Origin: an uncultured Bacteroidota bacterium
Lineage (GTDB): Bacteria > Bacteroidota > Bacteroidia > Chitinophagales > Chitinophagaceae
NCBI GenBank assembly: GCA_903926855.1
Contig: CAIYKV010000105.1
Location: 1-64,000, forward strand
Direction of reading: 5' to 3'
DNA: 64,000 nucleotides
Part shown: positions 35,556 through 44,053 of the stretch, one piece after another
Position numbering within the stretch: the stretch's first letter is position 1
How the letters are laid out: every line of letters begins with the position of its first letter
The notes under the pieces: generated by a model
What the model was told of the DNA's origin: nothing
Seen by the model: the letters and a program-made list of their open reading frames with translations, nothing else
The model's database searches: none
Translations under genes and position numbers: made by a program

Positions 35556-37001
35556 TTACTTGTTTAATTTTTGTTCTAATATTTGTGTTACCAGCTTAGG
35601 ATCTGCTTTACCCTTACTTCTTTTTTTTACTTCGCCCACAAACAATCCTATCAATCCTTTTTTGCCTTTTTGGTATTCGCTTATTTTATCCGGCATAGCT
35701 TCTATTACTTGATTTACCCAGTTTTCCAGTTCAGTTGTATCGCTTGTTTGCACTAACTCTAATTGCTCTGCAATAATTATTGGAGGGCGATTATCAGTAA
35801 AAAGCAATGGCAATATCTTTGAAGACGCTGCAGAAAAGCTAACCTTACCATCTTCTACCAGGTTAATTAATTCTGCCAGTATATTTGGAGTTAGTGAAAT
35901 GGATTCAAATGTTAAACCCGTTTCGTTCAGGTATTGGCGTAATGGACCCAGAATCCAGTTGGTAAGGGCTTTATAATGTGTTGTGAAGGGGATCACTGAT
36001 TCGAAATATGCAGCAGTGATTTTTTCATCACATAACTGACTGGCATCATAATCATTTAACCCAAATGTAGTTTGGTATTTAGCCGTCAGCTCATTTGGAA
36101 GAGCCGGTAATGACTGTTTGATTTGATGTACAAATTCGTCGGTTATATGAAACGGAGCGAGATCCGGATCGGGGAAATACCGGTAATCATTCGCTTCTTC
36201 TTTATCCCTGATTGCAAAAGTGGTATCTGTGGCAGCATCAAAACTGCGGGTTTGTTGTTGAACCTTTCCACCACTTTCAACGAGGGCTATCATTCGGTCA
36301 ATTTCGTATTCAATGGCTTTTTTTACATTTCGGATTGAATTCAGGTTCTTTACTTCAACTTTGGTTCCTAACCGAGTTTCTCCTTTTAGCCTGATGGAGA
36401 TATTGGCATCACATCTCAAACTGCCTTCTTCCATATTCCCATCACAGATACCAATCCATCTTACCAGTCTCCTTACTTCTGTAACATATTGCCAGGCTTC
36501 TTCAGCAGAAAATAAGTCTGGTTCCGTAACAATTTCAACGAGTGGTGTGCCGGCGCGATTCAAATCAATACAGGTAAAATCAGCATTCAGATCATGAATA
36601 CTCTTACCTGCATCCTCCTCCATATGTATTCGGTTAAGACTGATGTTCCGTTTACCCGAAGCCGTTTTGATGGTTATGAATCCCCCTTTACAAATAGGAG
36701 TGGTATGTTGTGAAATTTGGTACCCTTTTGGTAAATCGGGATAGAAATAATTTTTTCTTGCAAAATAATTATCATTTTCTATAGCACAATTACAAGCCAG
36801 TCCTAAGCGTATTGCATATTCAACCGCCTTTTTATTGGTTTTGGGTAAGGTACCCGGATGTCCCATGGTTATTGGACTGATATGTGTGTTGGGCTCTGCT
36901 CCAAATGCAGTACTATCACCACAAAACAACTTTGAGGCTGTTGCCAGTTGCGCATGTACTTCCAGCCCTATTACTGCTTCGTATTGATTACTGCCTGCCA
37001 T
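35556..37001 (-). CDS. gatB: Aspartyl/glutamyl-tRNA amidotransferase subunit B
   Basis: A 481-residue GatB, the kinase/transamidation subunit of GatCAB, which converts Glu-tRNA(Gln) or Asp-tRNA(Asn) to the amide form in the cytosol. The opening YEAVIGLEVHAQLAT, the NYFYPDLPKGYQISQ segment and the signature CIDLNRAGTPLVEIVTEPD are all family hallmarks. The C-terminal YqeY-like helical domain ends the protein. Length is normal. gatA and gatC are not in this window, which is common in Bacteroidota. A TATTTTTG box lies only 8 bp upstream of the ATG. Confidence 0.97.
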   Translation of the reverse strand: MAGSNQYEAVIGLEVHAQLATASKLFCGDSTAFGAEPNTHISPITMGHPGTLPKTNKKAVEYAIRLGLACNCAIENDNYFARKNYFYPDLPKGYQISQHTTPICKGGFITIKTASGKRNISLNRIHMEEDAGKSIHDLNADFTCIDLNRAGTPLVEIVTEPDLFSAEEAWQYVTEVRRLVRWIGICDGNMEEGSLRCDANISIRLKGETRLGTKVEVKNLNSIRNVKKAIEYEIDRMIALVESGGKVQQQTRSFDAATDTTFAIRDKEEANDYRYFPDPDLAPFHITDEFVHQIKQSLPALPNELTAKYQTTFGLNDYDASQLCDEKITAAYFESVIPFTTHYKALTNWILGPLRQYLNETGLTFESISLTPNILAELINLVEDGKVSFSAASSKILPLLFTDNRPPIIIAEQLELVQTSDTTELENWVNQVIEAMPDKISEYQKGKKGLIGLFVGEVKKRSKGKADPKLVTQILEQKLNK

Positions 37002-37008
37002 ACTACTG

Positions 37009-37016
37009 CAAAAATA
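37009..37016 (-). promoter_or_regulatory. Candidate -7 box of gatB, near-leaderless
   Basis: The minus strand reads TATTTTTG, a full TAnnTTTG match, with TTCG 18 bp upstream (37035-37038). Transcription would begin at or within a few bases of the ATG at 37001, which would make gatB nearly leaderless. Confidence 0.3.
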
Positions 37017-37052
37017 GCTTTCCTGAGGCAGAGGCGAATGGTAAAAATAAAT

Positions 37053-38066
37053 TTAGAGGGAAAGTATTTTTTTAAGGTCGTCATCCGAAACAGTTAGAAG
37101 ACCTGCTGGGGGTAAACGTTTGGTGAGTTCTTTCCAGTTATTATCTGTGTTGAATACATATTTCAGCATGAGCAGGGCTTTGCCCATCTGTTTATTATTG
37201 GCCAGGGTAATTGCCGTCCAGTATTGCATTTCAAGGTTTCCCGGGAATAACTTCATAGCGGCATTGTATTCAGACATAGCAGCGTTGATATCATTTTTAT
37301 CGGTGGCCAGATTGGTATTATGCATTTGCTCATATGCCAGATCACCACTATTCATATGTTCATAGGCCAGTTGTACCATGTATAATCGTCGAAGTTCCTG
37401 AAGGGGCTGGGAACTATCATCTACTCGCAGATCTACGGTTTTATTATTCCAGCTTTCCATGATTCGGCCAGGAACAACGGTTAGTGCTGCAGATTGCATA
37501 CCTCGTATATCGCCACCTGCTTTTTGAGCAGCTTCCAAGGCTAGTAATATTCTTTCTACAAAAGGTTTGCCGGCACTATGCTCATAGGCTTTTGCCATGT
37601 ATTCACAAACAGAATCACTCAGCATCATATTACTCTGAACGCTAAACCCCCTTCCTTTTACATGCTTGGCTACCTGGATACAGTTTTTACCAGTATGGGC
37701 TGCAACATTTCCTTTACTATCTATAATAGCGATCTGCCTGAGTTGGCGGCCGCTGTCTATTTTTGTAAGGCTATCCAGGGCTTCCTGTGCAGTATATCCT
37801 TTTCTAAGCAGTGCCAATGCTCTTGGACCATATGATTTATCAACGAAAGATTGTGTTGCCACGGCTCCCACACCAGCTTCTGCCCAGGGAACAGTAGTTC
37901 CCACCCCAAACCAATGACTTTGTACGGCAATGGCCATATCACCGGTTTTTTCGTCCCGGGCCACAATGGAAAAAGTATGTACCAAGGGTTGTTTGATTGA
38001 GTATACCTTTTGAGCCTGGGCTATAACCGCTGAGAGGATAAATAATAAAAAGAGACTTCTTTTCAT
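37053..38066 (-). CDS. DUF1028 domain-containing exported protein
   Basis: A 337-residue protein with a signal peptide (RSLFLLFILSAVIAQAQ). The DUF1028 core runs about 30-225 with the hallmark HTFSIVARDEKTGDMAIAVQ and VPWAEAGVGAVATQS. A helical C-terminal part (about 240-330) reads like TPR-type repeats (NAAMSEYNAAMKLFPGNLEMQ). DUF1028 has an Ntn-hydrolase-like fold pattern in related families, but no activity is established for it. The ATG at 38066 is chosen over a TTG at 38135, which would place 23 unrelated residues before the signal peptide. Same strand as gatB, 51 bp apart. Confidence 0.88.
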   Translation of the reverse strand: MKRSLFLLFILSAVIAQAQKVYSIKQPLVHTFSIVARDEKTGDMAIAVQSHWFGVGTTVPWAEAGVGAVATQSFVDKSYGPRALALLRKGYTAQEALDSLTKIDSGRQLRQIAIIDSKGNVAAHTGKNCIQVAKHVKGRGFSVQSNMMLSDSVCEYMAKAYEHSAGKPFVERILLALEAAQKAGGDIRGMQSAALTVVPGRIMESWNNKTVDLRVDDSSQPLQELRRLYMVQLAYEHMNSGDLAYEQMHNTNLATDKNDINAAMSEYNAAMKLFPGNLEMQYWTAITLANNKQMGKALLMLKYVFNTDNNWKELTKRLPPAGLLTVSDDDLKKILSL

Positions 38067-38213
38067 AATGGATAGTTGATAGCCTGGTTTCCTGTGGAGG
38101 AACCCAACAGAACAAGAACGTTCACTTGTTATCAAATGTTGTGATACGGCTACTAATCATGAGCTGTTTTTTAGGTTATTTTTTTGCCTAAAGGGGCATA
38201 TATGTAAAAGAAA

Positions 38214-38235
38214 ACCGCGCCAGGAATGGCGCGGT
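38214..38235 (-). terminator. GC-rich intrinsic terminator of PDZ gene
   Basis: Perfect 9-bp stem ACCGCGCCA/TGGCGCGGT (38214-38222 with 38227-38235) with a 4-base loop. On the minus strand a T-rich tract follows (TTTCTTTT), 58 bp after the PDZ gene stop. Confidence 0.88.
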
Positions 38236-38292
38236 GAACACATGAGAAAAATCAAAAAAAGATAGAATTACGACAATACCACCCCATTACTA

Positions 38293-39252
38293 CTACAGGT
38301 CGGCTGTTTTTATTTTTTTAGGAAATTTTATATCGACAGTCTGGGTTTTTCCATTACGTTGAAAACTGATCTTAATCGTCTCGCCTTCTTTCCAGCTTCT
38401 GAGTTTTTCTTTCAGATCATCAACTGAGTCAACAATATTGCCATTGATTTCTGTAATAATATCGTCTTTCAGGAAACCGGCTTTAGCGGCGGGAGAATCA
38501 TTATTTACTTCTATTATTTTAACCCCTTTCCCTTCTTCCATATCCTGGATTTCAACACCTAGTCTGGGTTTAGTAGTATAATGGATATCCATGTTCTGCA
38601 GGCCTTTTAGTTCAGGCATATTGAAATTAAAATCATCCCCATTGAATGTAAAAGATTGCAATCCTGTATCCGGATTTTTTCCGAGAGTAGCTGTGGTGGT
38701 GGCTTCTTTGCCATTACGTAAATAAGTAACCAAAACTTTATCACCCGGCTGATGGTCGCCAATGGCATTATAAAGATCCTGGCTGTTTTCAATCGTATGC
38801 TTGTCACCCAAACGGATAATAATATCATCTTTTTGTAATCCGGCTTTCTCTGCCGGACTATTCTTATTTACGGAAGTAATTCTGGCACCCCTTTCATCTT
38901 TTTCCGATACCACACCTAATAGGGCCCGGTTAGAGGGGCTTACCTGTAAGTCACGCAGCATTTTCATACCTCCCATTTGGGCAATCTGGGCTTTGATTTT
39001 CGGCATGATGGGCCCAATCTCTTTGTTACTGAGTACCTGGATATCGGCATCTTTCAGCTCATCCAATGGCTTTCCATTTACCGTAATCTTATCTCCGTCT
39101 ATCACAATGGTTAATTTTTCATCTGTTCCTTTCTTTTTTCGGATAGTGATGCTTTCCTCTTTTTCCTTTTTAGGGGCCTCGGTGGTTTGTGCACCGGCAG
39201 ATAGGGTAATGCCTAATCCCAGTAAAGCAAGGGAGGTTATTTTTGGTTTCAT
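38293..39252 (-). CDS. Exported protein with two PDZ domains
   Basis: A 319-residue protein with a signal peptide (ending SAGAQ), a charged Lys/Glu linker, a region of strands (KLTIVIDGDKITVNGKPL), PDZ1 (about 105-190: RALLGVVSEKDERGARITSV...SPAEKAGLQKDDIIIRLGDK) and PDZ2 (about 228-312: RLGVEIQDMEEGKGVKII...SPAAKAGFLKDDIITEINGN). There is no trypsin or S41 protease domain, so it is not HtrA or a C-terminal processing protease. It is more likely an adaptor that binds C-termini in the periplasm. Monocistronic, with its own terminator and a TTCGTA box 20-25 bp upstream. Confidence 0.9.
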   Translation of the reverse strand: MKPKITSLALLGLGITLSAGAQTTEAPKKEKEESITIRKKKGTDEKLTIVIDGDKITVNGKPLDELKDADIQVLSNKEIGPIMPKIKAQIAQMGGMKMLRDLQVSPSNRALLGVVSEKDERGARITSVNKNSPAEKAGLQKDDIIIRLGDKHTIENSQDLYNAIGDHQPGDKVLVTYLRNGKEATTTATLGKNPDTGLQSFTFNGDDFNFNMPELKGLQNMDIHYTTKPRLGVEIQDMEEGKGVKIIEVNNDSPAAKAGFLKDDIITEINGNIVDSVDDLKEKLRSWKEGETIKISFQRNGKTQTVDIKFPKKIKTADL

Positions 39253-39271
39253 GGCGAAGATTTTGATGATG

Positions 39272-39277
39272 TACGAA
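39272..39277 (-). promoter_or_regulatory. TTCGTA box upstream of PDZ gene
   Basis: The minus strand reads CTATTCGTA, with TTCGTA 20-25 bp upstream of the ATG, in line with the DUF4836 and giant adhesin genes. A second CCTTCGTA lies about 40 bp further upstream near 39315. Confidence 0.28.
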
Positions 39278-39413
39278 TAGTTTAGTAGATTAAAAGTAGT
39301 GACTTTTTTAAATACGAAGGTCTTCGGAAATGTTAAAAAAGGTTAATAAATTTGGATGGGAAATAGCCAAAAGATAAGGGGGCCAAAATCGGGTTTAGCA
39401 ATATATTTTAGTA

Positions 39414-42032
39414 CTAGACAATCAGCGCTTTTACCTTTTCAATAACCAGGGTAAGGTTACTTGCATCCTGCCCGCCTGCAGTAGCCAGGGTTTTTTGTCC
39501 GCCGCCACCGCCTTTGATCAGTCCGGCAACCTGCTCTTTAATGATTTTGGGTGCATCCAGGTTTCGGGTATTGCTTACGGCTTCATCAAGCAGGATGGCT
39601 ACCTGGGCTTTGCCTTCTATATTGGCGGCTAAGACAACTATATAATTCCTGAGATCATTTTTTAATTCGAAGCAGAGCTTTTTAATACTATCGGCATTAT
39701 TTACGTCTACAACAGCTCCCAGGAAGGTGATTCCCTGGATGGTTTCGGTTTTGGTTAGCAAATCATTTTTAAGGATAATCAATTGTTTTGCTTCCAGGCT
39801 TTCCAACTTTTTTCTCAGATCTGTATTGTCAGATAGTAAACTTTCGACTGCTTTATGAATTTCCTTGGGATTTTTCAGTGACTCACGAACCAGGCGTATC
39901 TGATTAAACTGGTCATTTACGAGTGATTCAGCGGATCCGCCACTAACGGCCTCAATTCTTCGAACACCTGCCGCAACTGCAGTTTCGTGTTTGATCTTGA
40001 AAAAGCCCAATTCTCCGGTATATCCAACATGGGTTCCTCCGCATAATTCGATAGAGTATTTTTCATCCATAATCACAACACGTACGATATCTCCATATTT
40101 TTCTCCAAATAATGCCATTGCCCCGGATTTCAATGCTTCTTCCTTACTCATTTCTTCGATATGTACCGGAATATTGGCCCGTATCTTTTCATTCACAATG
40201 GCTTCAATAGCGGAAATTTCTTCTTCACTTAGTTTTGCAAAATGTGAGAAATCGAAGCGGAGCTGTTCCTCATTCACCAGGCTTCCTTTCTGAGCCACAT
40301 GGGTACCCAATACTTTACGTAAAGCAGCATGTAGCAGGTGAGTGGCACTATGGTGAATGGTGATGGCCTGTCTTTTATGTAAATCTACTTTTGCCAGAAG
40401 CGTTGCCTGTACATTGACCGGTAAGGATTCCGTAAAATGAATGATGAGGTTATTTTCCTTTTTTGTATCAATAACCCTGATGATTTCGCCAGTAAAATCC
40501 AGTATGCCAGTATCGCCTATTTGTCCACCACTTTCTGCATAAAAAGGAGTGGCTTCCAGGACCAATTGATAAGCTTCTTTGCCTTTGGCTTTTACCTTTC
40601 GGTATTTTACCACTTTAGTTTTTACTTCCAAAGAATCATATCCGATAAAGTCATTAAAAGAATGTGTAGAAAGAACCACCCAGTCTTCAGTATCCACTGT
40701 TCCCGCTGCACGACTCCTGTTTTTTTGTTGCTGCATTTCTGCCTTAAATCCTTTCTCATCAACGCTTAGGTGATTTTCTTCTGCAATTAAACGGGTAAGG
40801 TCTATCGGAAAACCAAATGTGTCGAACAGTTCAAATGCGGCTTTCCCTTCTATCTGTTTACCGGAGCTGGCAATGATATCATCTATTCTTTTCAATCCTT
40901 TATCAAGTGTTTTCAAAAACGCATCTTCTTCCTCTTTTATCACTTTGGCAACAAATGTTGACTGCTGTTTCAGTTCTGGAAACACATGTGTAAACTGGTC
41001 AGCCAATAGAGGGATTAATTGAAAAAGTAAAGGCTGTTTATAATCGAGATAGGAATAATAATATCTCACGGCTCTTCTTAATATTCTCCGGATTACATAA
41101 CCGGCTCCATTATTGGCCGGCAACTGGCCATCACCAATCGTGAATGCAATGGCCCGAATATGGTCGGCCAAAACCCTGAAAGCAATGGCTTCTTTTGTAT
41201 TACTATAATCGTATTTTTTACCAGTAATTTTTTCAACTGCAGCTATGGTTCCGGTAAAAATATCTGTATCGTAATTGCTTTGTTTGCCCTGTATTACACG
41301 AACCAATCTTTCAAAACCCATTCCAGTATCTACATGCTGTGCGGGTAGGGTTTGCAGGCTGCCATCTTTCTGGCGGTTAAATTGCATGAATACATTATTC
41401 CAAATCTCAATTACCTGGGGATGATCATTATTTACGAGTGATTTGCCACTGATTTCTTTTCTTTCTGCTTCAGTTCTGCAATCCACATGTATTTCTGTGC
41501 AGGGTCCGCAAGGGCCGGTATCGCCCATTTCCCAGAAATTATCTTTTTTATTACCCAGTAATATCCTTTCCTCGGGTATCCACTTTTTCCATTCGTTAAA
41601 GGCTTCTTCATCACGGGGTAGTCCTTCTTTTTCATCCCCCTGAAAAATGGTTACATATAAACGTTCTTTATCCAGTTGATACACTTCAGTAAGCAATTCC
41701 CAGCTCCACGCAATGGCATCGGCTTTAAAATAATCGCCAAAACTCCAGTTCCCCAGCATTTCAAACATGGTATGGTGATAGGTATCTACCCCTACTTCTT
41801 CGAGGTCATTGTGTTTGCCACTTACCCTAAGGCATTTTTGGGTATCGGCTACTCTTGGATACTCAGGCTTTTTATTTCCCAGGAAAAAATCCTTAAACTG
41901 GTTCATTCCGGCATTCGTAAAAAGCAGGGTAGGGTCATTTTTTACAACGATGGGTGCAGATGGCACGATATGATGCTTTTTGGAAGCAAAAAAATCGAGG
42001 AATTGTTGTCGTATCCCGGCACTGGTCATCAT
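39414..42032 (-). CDS. alaS: Alanyl-tRNA synthetase
   Basis: An 872-residue class II aminoacyl-tRNA synthetase charging tRNA(Ala). The catalytic domain shows motif 1-3 landmarks (VDTYHHTMFEMLGNWSFGDY, GAGYVIRRILRRAVRY). The editing domain carries the zinc motif HHSATHLLH with the downstream CGGTHVGYTGE, and the C-Ala domain ends with the Gly-rich GGGGGQKTLATAGGQ. Length and domain order are normal. The start has two Met codons in tandem (42032 and 42029). It diverges from the M23 peptidase gene across a 176-bp region containing a perfect dyad. Confidence 0.97.
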   Translation of the reverse strand: MMTSAGIRQQFLDFFASKKHHIVPSAPIVVKNDPTLLFTNAGMNQFKDFFLGNKKPEYPRVADTQKCLRVSGKHNDLEEVGVDTYHHTMFEMLGNWSFGDYFKADAIAWSWELLTEVYQLDKERLYVTIFQGDEKEGLPRDEEAFNEWKKWIPEERILLGNKKDNFWEMGDTGPCGPCTEIHVDCRTEAERKEISGKSLVNNDHPQVIEIWNNVFMQFNRQKDGSLQTLPAQHVDTGMGFERLVRVIQGKQSNYDTDIFTGTIAAVEKITGKKYDYSNTKEAIAFRVLADHIRAIAFTIGDGQLPANNGAGYVIRRILRRAVRYYYSYLDYKQPLLFQLIPLLADQFTHVFPELKQQSTFVAKVIKEEEDAFLKTLDKGLKRIDDIIASSGKQIEGKAAFELFDTFGFPIDLTRLIAEENHLSVDEKGFKAEMQQQKNRSRAAGTVDTEDWVVLSTHSFNDFIGYDSLEVKTKVVKYRKVKAKGKEAYQLVLEATPFYAESGGQIGDTGILDFTGEIIRVIDTKKENNLIIHFTESLPVNVQATLLAKVDLHKRQAITIHHSATHLLHAALRKVLGTHVAQKGSLVNEEQLRFDFSHFAKLSEEEISAIEAIVNEKIRANIPVHIEEMSKEEALKSGAMALFGEKYGDIVRVVIMDEKYSIELCGGTHVGYTGELGFFKIKHETAVAAGVRRIEAVSGGSAESLVNDQFNQIRLVRESLKNPKEIHKAVESLLSDNTDLRKKLESLEAKQLIILKNDLLTKTETIQGITFLGAVVDVNNADSIKKLCFELKNDLRNYIVVLAANIEGKAQVAILLDEAVSNTRNLDAPKIIKEQVAGLIKGGGGGQKTLATAGGQDASNLTLVIEKVKALIV

Positions 42033-42072
42033 CTGTAAAAAATTTTAAACAAATAGTTAGGTCGTTAGAAAC

Positions 42073-42080
42073 TATATTTG
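42073..42080 (+). promoter_or_regulatory. Candidate -7 box facing M23 peptidase gene
   Basis: TATATTTG, a full TAnnTTTG match on the plus strand, 128 bp upstream of the M23 ATG. The upstream -33 position has no TTG. If used, the M23 transcript would carry a leader of about 120 bases beginning with the 42094-42119 hairpin. Confidence 0.35.
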
Positions 42081-42093
42081 GCCTTATTTTAAG

Positions 42094-42119
42094 GGCACCA
42101 AAGGTAAGGATTTGGTGCC
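42094..42119. promoter_or_regulatory. Perfect dyad in alaS/M23 divergent promoter region
   Basis: GGCACCAAA (42094-42102) and TTTGGTGCC (42111-42119) are exact reverse complements around an 8-base loop. A minus-strand TACCTTTG (-7 type, 42099-42106) for alaS lies inside it. Candidate operator or leader hairpin. Confidence 0.5.
42099..42106 (-). promoter_or_regulatory. Candidate -7 box of alaS
   Basis: The minus strand reads TACCTTTG, a full TAnnTTTG match, 67 bp upstream of the alaS ATG, and overlaps the dyad. No clear -33 partner. Confidence 0.35.
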
Positions 42120-42208
42120 GGAATTGTGAACTGAACGGTGGATACCGCTTATTTATCATTCAGGATTTTTACAGGGTAAATCAGGTTTATCCCTATTGAA
42201 ACGGAATA

Positions 42209-43180
42209 ATGAAGAAAATAAAGTACTACTATAATACCCATACACTCCGCTATGAAAAGCTGGATACCCCTTTACGGGTAAGATTGTTGCAGGCTATTGG
42301 GTTTATTGCTGCCTCGATTGTAACGGGTATGATCATTTTTGCGATTACTTTTCGTTATATAGATTCTCCCAAAGAAAAATACCTGCGTCAGCAGAACGAT
42401 GACCTGCAAGAGAATTACAGTGTATTTGTTGAGCGGGTAAAACAACTGGAATTACAAATGGATGAGCTGGAGAACAGGGATAATGATATCTATCGTTCAA
42501 TTTTTTCAGCCAATCCTGTACCTGATAGTGCACGTATCAAAGATATTGAACAGAAAAAAGAGGTGAAACTGGTACAAACGATGGGGGAATCTGAATTGGT
42601 GAAAAGCATCGGTAGTCAATTAAACAATTTATCGCTTCGCACTGCGTATCAGACCAAATCATTTGATGTGATTGGTGATTTGATCAAGAATAAAGAAAAG
42701 ATGCTTGCATCCACCCCATCTATTCAACCCATCAGTAATAAGAACCTGACGCATATTGGTTCTGGGTTTGGGTACAGGATTGATCCCATCTATAAAGATT
42801 TACGTGCGCACAAGGGAATGGATTTTAACGCACCGTTAGGAACACCGATTTATGCTACTGCTGATGGAAAAGTAATTGATGCCGGATTTAATACAGGAGG
42901 CTTTGGTAACCGTGTGGTGATCAATCACGGGTATGGTTATCAGACTTTATATGGACATATGCTGCGGATCAAAGCGAGGGTAGGGCAGGAAGTGAAAAGA
43001 GGAGAGCTGATAGGCTATGTGGGAAATACGGGGAAGAGTACCGGCCCGCATTGTCATTACGAAGTACATCGAAATGGTTACCCGGTAGATCCTATCTATT
43101 ATTTTTATAATGATCTTTCTCCTGGTCAATTTGACCGTATTCTGAAACTTGCAGCGGCCAGTAACCAGAGTTTTGATTAA
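42209..43180 (+). CDS. M23 family metallopeptidase (LytM/murein hydrolase type)
   Basis: A 323-residue membrane-anchored protein. A basic N-terminus precedes one membrane helix (about 30-50). A coiled-coil region (about 52-90) follows, and a C-terminal M23 domain runs from about residue 185. The zinc-binding set is present: HKGMDFNAP (His and Asp), and the HxH motif in GPHCHYEVHRNG, with VVINHGYGYQTLYGHM in between. It should cut peptidoglycan cross-links, or act as an EnvC/NlpD-like activator if inactive; the intact zinc ligands favour activity. The coiled coil suggests complex formation. Divergent from alaS. Confidence 0.93.
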   Translation: MKKIKYYYNTHTLRYEKLDTPLRVRLLQAIGFIAASIVTGMIIFAITFRYIDSPKEKYLRQQNDDLQENYSVFVERVKQLELQMDELENRDNDIYRSIFSANPVPDSARIKDIEQKKEVKLVQTMGESELVKSIGSQLNNLSLRTAYQTKSFDVIGDLIKNKEKMLASTPSIQPISNKNLTHIGSGFGYRIDPIYKDLRAHKGMDFNAPLGTPIYATADGKVIDAGFNTGGFGNRVVINHGYGYQTLYGHMLRIKARVGQEVKRGELIGYVGNTGKSTGPHCHYEVHRNGYPVDPIYYFYNDLSPGQFDRILKLAAASNQSFD

Positions 43181-43299
43181 CCTTTGTATAGTATAAAATG
43201 ATTTGTTTCATACCCAGGTTTTCTATCTAACCTTAGATTGTGGAGTAAGAACAAAACCGCTGAATATTTGTAAATTAGTTTTTATCATTAATCAATTCT

Positions 43300-43530
43300 G
43301 TGGAACCAGGTATCAGGGAATATCTTATCCGAATCATCAATACCATTTCACTGGCCTTGCTATGGATGGGGATAAATACTACAGCTGGTATCATGTTTGA
43401 TTATGCATTTATTCATGAGCATATTAGTACAGGGAATATAATTTTCTATATTTGGTTTGTGGTGAGCCTGTCTTTATTCCTTTGGAGGATTATTAAAATC
43501 TGGAGCAAGCCGATCAATTTCGATGAATAA
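43300..43530 (+). CDS. Small two-helix membrane protein
   Basis: A 76-residue protein beginning at GTG 43300 (EPGIREYLIRIINTISLALLW). It has one hydrophobic helix near residues 14-32 with a Gly/Asn/Thr-rich extension, a second near 44-62, and a basic/acidic C-terminal tail. No ATG exists near the start. The GTG is accepted because the amphipathic N-terminal segment is continuous with the first helix and the reading frame is open to a normal stop. Length and hydrophobic pattern suggest a real gene, but I cannot name the family. Confidence 0.55.
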   Translation: MEPGIREYLIRIINTISLALLWMGINTTAGIMFDYAFIHEHISTGNIIFYIWFVVSLSLFLWRIIKIWSKPINFDE

Positions 43531-43599
43531 GATGGGATGAGTTTTTTAGATAATTTCTTTTGACTGAGTTTTACTTTCAATATTGAAATTTTTGGATGT

Positions 43600-44004
43600 A
43601 TGCGGCTAAGGAAAATTTCGAAATGGACTGTGATTGCGGGTACGCTGATAATATGGGCGATTAAGTTTATTATACGCCCATTTGTGCATATTTCTACTTC
43701 TGTAAAACCATTTGTTGGTTTAGCACCCAACCTGATCGGTTCTTTTCTATTACCGTTTGGAGCCTGCTGGCTTTTTCAAAAATTTTTTCGGTTACAGACA
43801 ACAAAAGATCTTAGCATCACCTGTTTCTTTGGATTATTGCTGGTGATTATTAATGAATACCTGCAATTAATCCCTTTTTTTGGAAGAACCTTTGATTACC
43901 TGGATATTCTGGCTTCTGTGGTTGGTGTTTGTATGGGGTATCTGATTTTTGCAAGACTAATGACAGCCGGAATAGTAAAAATTTCTGCAATAGTGGAGAA
44001 ATAA
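43600..44004 (+). CDS. Hypothetical VanZ-like membrane protein
   Basis: A 134-residue protein with four predicted helices. The pattern PNLIGSFLLPFGACWLF, then ITCFFGLLLVIINEYLQLI and FDYLDILASVVGVCMGYLIF, resembles the VanZ-like family, where an Asp-rich loop (here RTFDYLDI) precedes the last helix. Function in that family is unclear beyond teicoplanin resistance for VanZ itself. ATG at 43600 fits the basic start MRLRKISKW. It lies 69 bp after the small membrane-protein gene. The stop codon is inside the next terminator hairpin. Confidence 0.65.
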   Translation: MRLRKISKWTVIAGTLIIWAIKFIIRPFVHISTSVKPFVGLAPNLIGSFLLPFGACWLFQKFFRLQTTKDLSITCFFGLLLVIINEYLQLIPFFGRTFDYLDILASVVGVCMGYLIFARLMTAGIVKISAIVEK

Positions 44005-44044
44005 AAAACTGCGAAATTCCAGCATTGGAAAGACGCAGTTTTTT
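44003..44044. terminator. Bidirectional terminator between VanZ-like and SPFH genes
   Basis: AAAAAACTGCG (44003-44013) pairs with CGCAGTTTTTT (44034-44044), with an additional inner TTCCA/TGGAA stem. Poly-A on one side and poly-T on the other serve both convergent genes. The left arm begins inside the TAA stop of the VanZ-like gene. Confidence 0.85.
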
Positions 44045-44053
44045 ATTGGTGTA

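Noticed and set aside
38067-38135. Upstream TTG start for the DUF1028 gene
   Set aside because: Adds 23 residues with no family similarity ahead of a clean signal peptide.
38801-39280. Rightward 159-residue frame opposite the PDZ gene
   Set aside because: Antisense shadow; the PDZ gene has signal peptide, two domains and a terminator.
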